A stretch of DNA of 6,323 nucleotides, from NCBI GenBank assembly GCA_039916225.1, contig JBDSLU010000207.1:1-6323 (forward strand), written 5' to 3'. The first letter of the stretch is position 1. Each line of letters starts with the position of its first letter. This DNA is from JBDSLU01 sp039916225 (GTDB taxonomy: Bacteria; Acidobacteriota; Vicinamibacteria; Vicinamibacterales; Vicinamibacteraceae). Made by a program: the position numbers and the translations under genes. The notes below the pieces were generated by a model, which saw only the letters and a program-made list of their open reading frames with translations, did not search any database and was not told where the DNA came from. Positions 4,426 through 6,323 of this stretch are shown in pieces.

Positions 4426-6323
4426 CTACTTCGTGATCCAGACGCGCACCAGCGACAGCAGGCGTTCGACGTCGAGCGGCTTGGCGATGTAGTCGCTGGC
4501 GCCCGCCGCCAGGCAGTGCTCCTGGTCGTCCTTCATCGCCTTGGCGGTCAGGGCGATGATCGGCAGCTTCTGCCAGTGCGGCTGCTTGCGGATCTCGCGC
4601 ATGGCGGTCAGGCCGTCCATCTCCGGCATCATGATGTCCATCAGGACGAGATCGATGCGGCCGTCCGGCGCCGCCTGGGACCGGGCCAGCGCCGTCAGGG
4701 CCTCGCGGCCGTTGCGCGCGATCTCGACCTTGACGCCCTTCGGCTCGAGGATGCTGGCCAGCGCGAAGATGTTGCGCGCGTCGTCCTCGACCACCAGCAC
4801 GCGGCGGCCTTCGAGCGCGGTCTCGCGATCGCGGGCGACCTTGAGCATGCGCTGGCGCTCGGCCGGCAGGCTGGCCTCGACCTGGTGCAGGAACAGCGTC
4901 ACCTCGTCGAGCAGGCGCTCCGGCGAGCGGGCGTCCTTGATGATGATCGACTTCGAGAAACGACTCAGGCGCTGCTCGTCGGCGGCGTCGAGGGCGCGAC
5001 CGGTGTAGACGATCACCGGCGGAAAGGACACGCCCTCCTGCCCGGCCATCTGCTCGAGCAGTTCGTAGCCGCTCAGGTCGGGCAGGCTGAGATCCATCAC
5101 CATGCAGTCGAAGGTGGCGCCGGCGAGCTGCGTCAGGGCCGCCTGGGCGTCGGCGGCCTCGACGATCTCGACGCCAGGACTGGTCAGCAGGTGACGGATG
5201 CTCTCGCGCTGCCGCGCGTCGTCTTCGACCACCAGCACCTTGTGCAGCGTCTGCGAGAACTTCAGCTCGAGCTGCCGGATGGCGCCGACCAGATCGACGC
5301 GGGCCACCGGCTTCAGCGCATAGCCGATGGCGCCACGCTCGAGCGCCTCGTGGGCGTAGTCGTCGACCGACATGACGTGCACCGGCACGTGTCGGGTCCG
5401 GGGGTCGCGCTTCAACTGCTCGAGCACGCCCAGGCCCGACTGGTCCGGCAGCTGCACGTCGAGCAGGATCGCGCTGGGCTGGAAGCGCGCGGCGGCCGCC
5501 AGTCCCTCCATGGCCGTGTGGGCGACCAGGCAGTGGAAGCCGAGCTCGTGGGCCAAGTCACTCAGGATGGCGGCGAAGGCGACGTCGTCCTCGATGACCA
5601 GGATCCGGCGCGTCCCGGCATCCAGGTGTTCGCGATCGTCACGCGCCCTCGGAACGGGCGTCGCCGCCACCGCGGTCACGGGCGGCCGACCGACGGCGCG
5701 CGCCGGAGGCGCGTCGGCTCGTACCGGCGGCGCCTGGGGATCGCTCGTCTCGGGCGGGGCCGTGTAGGCGCGCGGGAGGGTGAGGGTGAACACGCTGCCT
5801 TCGCCCGGCGTGCTTCGCAGGCGGAGGTCGCCGCCCATCAGGCGGGCCAGGTCGCGCGAGATCGAGAGGCCCAAACCGGTGCCGCCGTACTTCCGGTGCG
5901 TGCTGCCGTCGGCCTGACGGAACGCCTCGAACACGATCCCCTGCTGGTGCTCGGGGATGCCGATGCCGGTATCGCGCACCGACAGCGACACGGCGTCGTC
6001 GTCCTCGGCCTGGATGCGGATCGCCACGGTGCCGGCGTCGGTGAACTTGACGGCGTTCGAGAGCAGGTTGCGCAGGATCTGGCCGAAGCGCTGCGCGTCG
6101 GTCACGATGTGCTCCGGCGTGCCCGGCTCGACGGCGACGCTGAACGCCAGGCCCTTCTCCCGCAACAGCGGCTCGAAGATCGACGCCACGCCGTCGACCG
6201 TGCGGGCCAGGTGGAGCCGTTCCGGCGCGAGTTCGACCTTGCCCGATTCGACCTTCGCCAGATCGAGGATGTCGTTGATCAGGACCAGCAGATCCTTGCC
6301 GGCCGACGAGATCGTCTGCGCGA
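4426..6323 (-). CDS. Hybrid sensor histidine kinase with three C-terminal receivers (5' part outside window)
   Basis: The visible C-terminal part is 631 residues plus stop, and the frame is open to the window edge; the GTG at 6189 lies inside the protein. Numbering from the first complete codon, residues 1-32 are the end of the HisKA helical hairpin (LLVLINDILDLAKVESGKVE), with the phospho-His just outside. The HATPase_c domain follows, with NLLSNAVKF (85-93), DTGIGI (117-122) and GGTGLGL (146-152), all intact. An Ala/Pro-rich linker (about 186-237) leads to REC1 (Asp288, Ser318, Lys337), REC2 (Asp410, Thr440, Lys462) and REC3 (Asp562, Thr592, Lys614 in IAKPLD). All three receivers keep the phospho-acceptor and the lysine. 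No HPt domain follows; the protein ends with VRVWITK. The unseen N-terminus probably carries HAMP, GAF or PAS sensors as in related kinases, and may hold the methylated glutamates. It is the first visible gene of the operon and probably its signal input. Confidence 0.95.
   Translation of the reverse strand, partial: AQTISSAGKDLLVLINDILDLAKVESGKVELAPERLHLARTVDGVASIFEPLLREKGLAFSVAVEPGTPEHIVTDAQRFGQILRNLLSNAVKFTDAGTVAIRIQAEDDDAVSLSVRDTGIGIPEHQQGIVFEAFRQADGSTHRKYGGTGLGLSISRDLARLMGGDLRLRSTPGEGSVFTLTLPRAYTAPPETSDPQAPPVRADAPPARAVGRPPVTAVAATPVPRARDDREHLDAGTRRILVIEDDVAFAAILSDLAHELGFHCLVAHTAMEGLAAAARFQPSAILLDVQLPDQSGLGVLEQLKRDPRTRHVPVHVMSVDDYAHEALERGAIGYALKPVARVDLVGAIRQLELKFSQTLHKVLVVEDDARQRESIRHLLTSPGVEIVEAADAQAALTQLAGATFDCMVMDLSLPDLSGYELLEQMAGQEGVSFPPVIVYTGRALDAADEQRLSRFSKSIIIKDARSPERLLDEVTLFLHQVEASLPAERQRMLKVARDRETALEGRRVLVVEDDARNIFALASILEPKGVKVEIARNGREALTALARSQAAPDGRIDLVLMDIMMPEMDGLTAMREIRKQPHWQKLPIIALTAKAMKDDQEHCLAAGASDYIAKPLDVERLLSLVRVWITK

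Noticed and set aside
2744..4436. Two long plus-strand frames (2744-3760 and 3357-4436) opposite cheB and cheR
   Set aside because: They are open only because of GC-rich codon bias on the other strand. They overlap each other, have low-complexity Arg/Gly/Ala content, and the opposite strand encodes clear CheB and CheR catalytic motifs.
4426..6189. Start of the hybrid kinase at the GTG at 6189
   Set aside because: The frame continues upstream to the window edge with sequence matching the end of HisKA, so 6189 is an internal valine codon and the gene is cut by the window.

Overview
The window is gene-dense, high-GC DNA with five genes, all on the minus strand. Genome order therefore runs from high to low coordinates. 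The strongest clue to the organism is the partial gene at the left edge. It is an Oar-type TonB-dependent receptor with a carboxypeptidase-regulatory-like domain and plug motifs such as LPLNGR, LDGVDNN and EFGRAGGAVIN, a family expanded in Acidobacteriota. Together with the high GC and the abundance of hybrid kinases, this suggests a soil-type Acidobacteriota, perhaps Vicinamibacteria. That assignment is inference from protein style, not a marker gene.

Layout in the direction of transcription: (1) 6323-4426, the C-terminal 631 residues of a large hybrid histidine kinase (end of HisKA, HATPase, then three receiver domains); its sensor part lies outside the window. (2) 4418-3561, a CheR-type protein methyltransferase. 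(3) 3595-2987, a CheB-type methylesterase made of the catalytic domain only. (4) 2994-1843, a short protein with an N-terminal receiver followed by HisKA and HATPase. (5) 1846-908, a secreted alpha/beta hydrolase. The junctions are +7 nt, a 35-bp overlap, an 8-bp overlap and a 4-bp GTGA overlap, so genes 1 to 5 look like one translationally coupled operon. A 140-bp gap (768-907) with several small inverted repeats follows, then the start of the TonB-dependent receptor (767 to beyond position 1).

The operon looks like a chemosensory-type modification pair (CheR/CheB) attached to a kinase phosphorelay, with no visible MCP, CheA or CheW. A reasonable but unproven model is that CheR and CheB tune the upstream hybrid kinase, or an unseen receptor, by reversible glutamate methylation. 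Phosphate would then pass among the three receivers and the receiver-kinase protein. The tightly coupled exported esterase at the end is the unexpected member. The individual protein families are well known. The combination, and especially the coupled hydrolase, is what deserves a second look.
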